DNA of 34,712 nt. It comes from Tannerellaceae bacterium. Its GTDB lineage: Bacteria; Bacteroidota; Bacteroidia; Bacteroidales; Tannerellaceae. Both the position numbers and the translations under genes were made by a program. The notes under the pieces were generated by a model. The model searched no databases. It saw nothing but the letters and a program-made list of their open reading frames with translations, and was not told the DNA's origin. Positions 32,831 to 34,712 of the stretch are shown here, one piece after another. Every line of letters starts with the position of its first letter. The first letter of the stretch is position 1. The stretch covers positions 1-34,712 of the forward strand of contig JAISWO010000025.1 of the NCBI GenBank assembly GCA_031271045.1, written 5' to 3'.

Positions 32831-33200
32831 TTATTTGTATAGAGCGGTGTCGCATACCTCCAAAGCATAAGAGGCAGCAGTTCCCCCGATGTGAAGCAAG
32901 GCGTTGACGAGTGCATCGGCTAAAGAAATATTTTCTTTGTCGAGGTCATAAGCCTGCTGATAGCAGGAACAGGCGGCAAGTATATCTCCAAGGCGTGTAT
33001 GTAGCAGTCGCCAAGTTTCGAATTAGGGCGCTATTGTTAGGGTATTGTCCAAGGAGATATTCATACTTTAGGATAGCATTTTCATATTTCTCTGCCTGAT
33101 AGTAGAGGCGAGCAAGCTGGTAGTTTGCATGAAAGGCGGCAGTGTCGGCAAGCAGCATGAACTGAACTGCCAGCGGTAGAAAGAATACATATCTAATCAT
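32831..33200 (-). pseudogene. TPR protein gene broken by two frameshifts
   Basis: From an ATG at 33200 the minus strand reads MIRYVFFLPLAVQFMLLADT, a signal-like start. A TPR follows: ANYQLARLYYQAEKYENAIL and KYEYLLGQYPNNSALIRN. The frame then derails. The next frame gives GDCYIH and a third frame gives LGDILAACSCYQQAYDLDKE, ISLADALVNALLHIGGTAAS and CDTALYK with a stop at 32833-32831. Joined, they make a normal two-TPR protein of about 122 residues. The breaks are near 33009-33014 and 32990-32995. The uninterrupted first frame ends early at 32946. Either the gene is decaying or the sequence has errors. The propeller lipoprotein gene ends 67 bases upstream. TPR proteins usually mediate protein contacts. 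Confidence 0.7.
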
Positions 33201-33267
33201 TTTAAATTCCTTTAATATTGTTGCGTCGGAACGGGAACTAATACCATTTTCCCTACTCAATCTGAAT

Positions 33268-34446
33268 TTACAGTCGGTCAGTAGTGATTTTAATAATGGA
33301 TAGTACCGGATTGGAATACTCATTTAAATAACAAAAATCGAGATTAATTGTATCAGGAAATTTTTTCTTTAATTCTAAAATTGTATTCGGACTTAAGACC
33401 GCACAAACAAGATTATCACTCAGTTGGTACTGAGGGAAAAACGATAATATATTGCCTGTTAAATCATCTGTAAATCCATAAAGGTCAGATTTGATGGATT
33501 TAGCAATCGAGAAAAACTCTTCATTTTTTTTGTCATAGAAATAGGGTACTAACCCTTCTTTGTTTCTGAACATGTTGACGAATAAAAAACGATCTGTTTC
33601 GATTATACTCCATGGAATAATATAATCGAAGTCAGTATTTGCAAATTTGTTTCCATCAGCCCTTAACTCATTACTTGCTTTATGATCTGATGAAGAAACA
33701 ACATATTTAGGAATCAGTTTCTGCATATAACTTATGAGGTAAATCGTATCGTTGAAGTTTCTCATATAATATTTATTATTGCTGTTTGTATAAAAAACTG
33801 CCCTATTATTCAAGTTCAAAACCGATCCATTCATTCGAAAATGATCATCATTAGCTACAGTAGACAAGGTGTCTCCATTTAGCGATATAAATGCAGCTTT
33901 GGTCACTGAATTTCCTAAATAATTAGGAATATTTGAAACGATTATAGAATCGTTTAGGATTGTCCAGTCTGGTAAGCGGGTATTCGAAAGCAAAGTTTTT
34001 TTATAATTCCCCTTTTCATCAAACACTAATATTCCGTCTGCATATGAATAGGTAGAACTAATGAGTATACTCTTCGTTTTTTCATCATAAAAAACAGTTC
34101 CTATGTTTGCATGTTCCGCAGGCCCTTCTCCTTTGCGACCTACCTGTTTGATAAATCTACCGCCAGAATCGAACATATAGCACCCATTTAAATCCGCAAT
34201 CAAGAAATTATTATTTACTACTCCAATGTACACAATAGAGGCCTCATTAATTAAACACTCATCTTTTGTTTCTAAACATACATATTCTACGGAGTTTGCG
34301 ATAGAAGACAAATTAAATTGCTTAGAAGAGATTGTGGCTTTATCAATATCAAAAACAATAAGACTGTCTTCCGATGTCGAACAAGAAGCCACAATAAAAA
34401 CACATACAATTTGAATTAATACTTGAATTAATGATTTACTGTTCAT
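33268..34446 (-). CDS. 6-bladed beta-propeller lipoprotein
   Basis: This 392-residue lipoprotein starts MNSKSLIQVLIQIVCVFIVA followed by SCS (Cys near residue 22). After the FNLSSIANSVEYVCLET segment come propeller blades with the typical pattern NNFLIADLNGCYMFDSGGRF and IKQVGRKGEGPAEHANIGTV. These match the 6-bladed propeller (DUF4934-like) lipoproteins that are expanded in gut Bacteroidales. The gene is clearly richer in A and T than the housekeeping genes of this window, which suggests recent arrival. It probably sits at the outer membrane; the function is unknown. A second member of the family begins outside the window and ends at 34512. Confidence 0.88.
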   Translation of the reverse strand: MNSKSLIQVLIQIVCVFIVASCSTSEDSLIVFDIDKATISSKQFNLSSIANSVEYVCLETKDECLINEASIVYIGVVNNNFLIADLNGCYMFDSGGRFIKQVGRKGEGPAEHANIGTVFYDEKTKSILISSTYSYADGILVFDEKGNYKKTLLSNTRLPDWTILNDSIIVSNIPNYLGNSVTKAAFISLNGDTLSTVANDDHFRMNGSVLNLNNRAVFYTNSNNKYYMRNFNDTIYLISYMQKLIPKYVVSSSDHKASNELRADGNKFANTDFDYIIPWSIIETDRFLFVNMFRNKEGLVPYFYDKKNEEFFSIAKSIKSDLYGFTDDLTGNILSFFPQYQLSDNLVCAVLSPNTILELKKKFPDTINLDFCYLNEYSNPVLSIIKITTDRL

Positions 34447-34511
34447 TTTTTTAATTTGTTAAATTGCTGCGAATATAAGAATAAGATTTTGTTTATTCCG
34501 TATCATTTATG

Positions 34512-34712
34512 TTAAAAAAATTGGAATAGCACAAAGACATTGTTGGCTTCCTCTTCGTCGGATGAGGCTACTATTTCTTTCAATCTGCCGCTGAGTTTGT
34601 TTTCTGCGTATGCCTGCTTCAATTCAATTATATCTAATTCAAAGGCGGCGCCGTTTTCATAATCTCTTCCGGTCTGTCTTGGACTTATGAAGACGGTTTT
34701 GTCTTTGTAATC
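34512..34712 (-). CDS. C-terminus of a second 6-bladed propeller lipoprotein, truncated by the window edge
   Basis: The minus-strand frame is open from base 34712 to a TAA at 34514-34512 and encodes 66 residues. Its end (DYENGAAFELDIIELKQAYA, ENKLSGRLKEIVASSDEE and VFVLFQFF) is the typical C-terminus of 6-bladed propeller proteins of Bacteroidales. It lies 65 bases upstream of the full-length propeller gene in the same direction, so the two form a tandem pair. A weak -7 (minus strand TATATTCG near 34478-34471) separates them. Confidence 0.8.
   Translation of the reverse strand, partial: DYKDKTVFISPRQTGRDYENGAAFELDIIELKQAYAENKLSGRLKEIVASSDEEEANNVFVLFQFF

Noticed and set aside
1..34712. tRNA or rRNA genes
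   Set aside because: I found no cloverleaf-like segment or rRNA sequence in the gaps between genes; a covariance-model scan was not possible.

Overview
The window looks like chromosomal DNA of a Bacteroidales bacterium, probably Parabacteroides, Tannerella or a close relative. The family is well supported and the genus is a guess. Three things point there. Many genes are preceded by the Bacteroidota promoter (TTG, 19-20 bases, TAnnTTTG) and few have strong Shine-Dalgarno sites. The gene families are typical of the order: DUF4494, NigD-like lipoproteins, a TamL-type lipoprotein, a DUF6261-like protein and 6-bladed propeller lipoproteins. Close homologues of Bacteroides MutS, MutS2, PyrB and PyrI are present.

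Layout. Bases 1-1462: the 3' part of an AraC regulator gene, then a decayed ISAs1-family insertion sequence that still has both terminal inverted repeats. Bases 1463-2949: a yggS/DUF4494 pair facing left and a small coiled-coil protein gene facing right. Bases 3154-6405: an envelope-signalling operon with an ECF sigma factor, a membrane-anchored beta-barrel protein resembling the dual-membrane-spanning anti-sigma (Dma) family, and two lipoproteins, closed by a long hairpin. Bases 6496-12500: a SpoU methyltransferase gene divergent from tamL, then mutS. Bases 12594-14575: a secreted/lipoprotein/beta-barrel trio with LVIVD-like propeller repeats. Bases 14786-16186: a PadR-PspC pair with a candidate operator over its promoter. 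Bases 16381-17257: greA and a HIT-protein gene facing left, with a terminator-like hairpin inside the greA leader. Bases 17529-21441: a PDZ protein and mutS2. Bases 21445-23419: pyrB-pyrI-flavin reductase facing left.

Bases 23535-25444 are the most unusual part. A DUF6261-like gene has its own near-consensus promoter. Directly upstream lie thirteen 41-bp repeats with exact spacing and no insertions or deletions, and one more copy of the repeat core sits in the hairpin just past the gene's stop codon. This looks like a self-contained gene-plus-repeat unit of unknown role.

Bases 25725-31130 hold a methyltransferase, a PduO-type cobalamin adenosyltransferase, a DUF2795 protein, a zinc/manganese-type ABC binding protein and ATPase without an adjacent permease, an NAD-dependent epimerase and a membrane-embedded AraC regulator. 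From 31306 to the end the DNA becomes AT-rich and accessory-looking: a secreted surface protein, a frameshifted TPR gene, a complete 6-bladed propeller lipoprotein and the C-terminus of a second one.

All calls come from reading the sequence and family knowledge; no database search was run. Promoter, operator and attenuator calls are sequence inferences.
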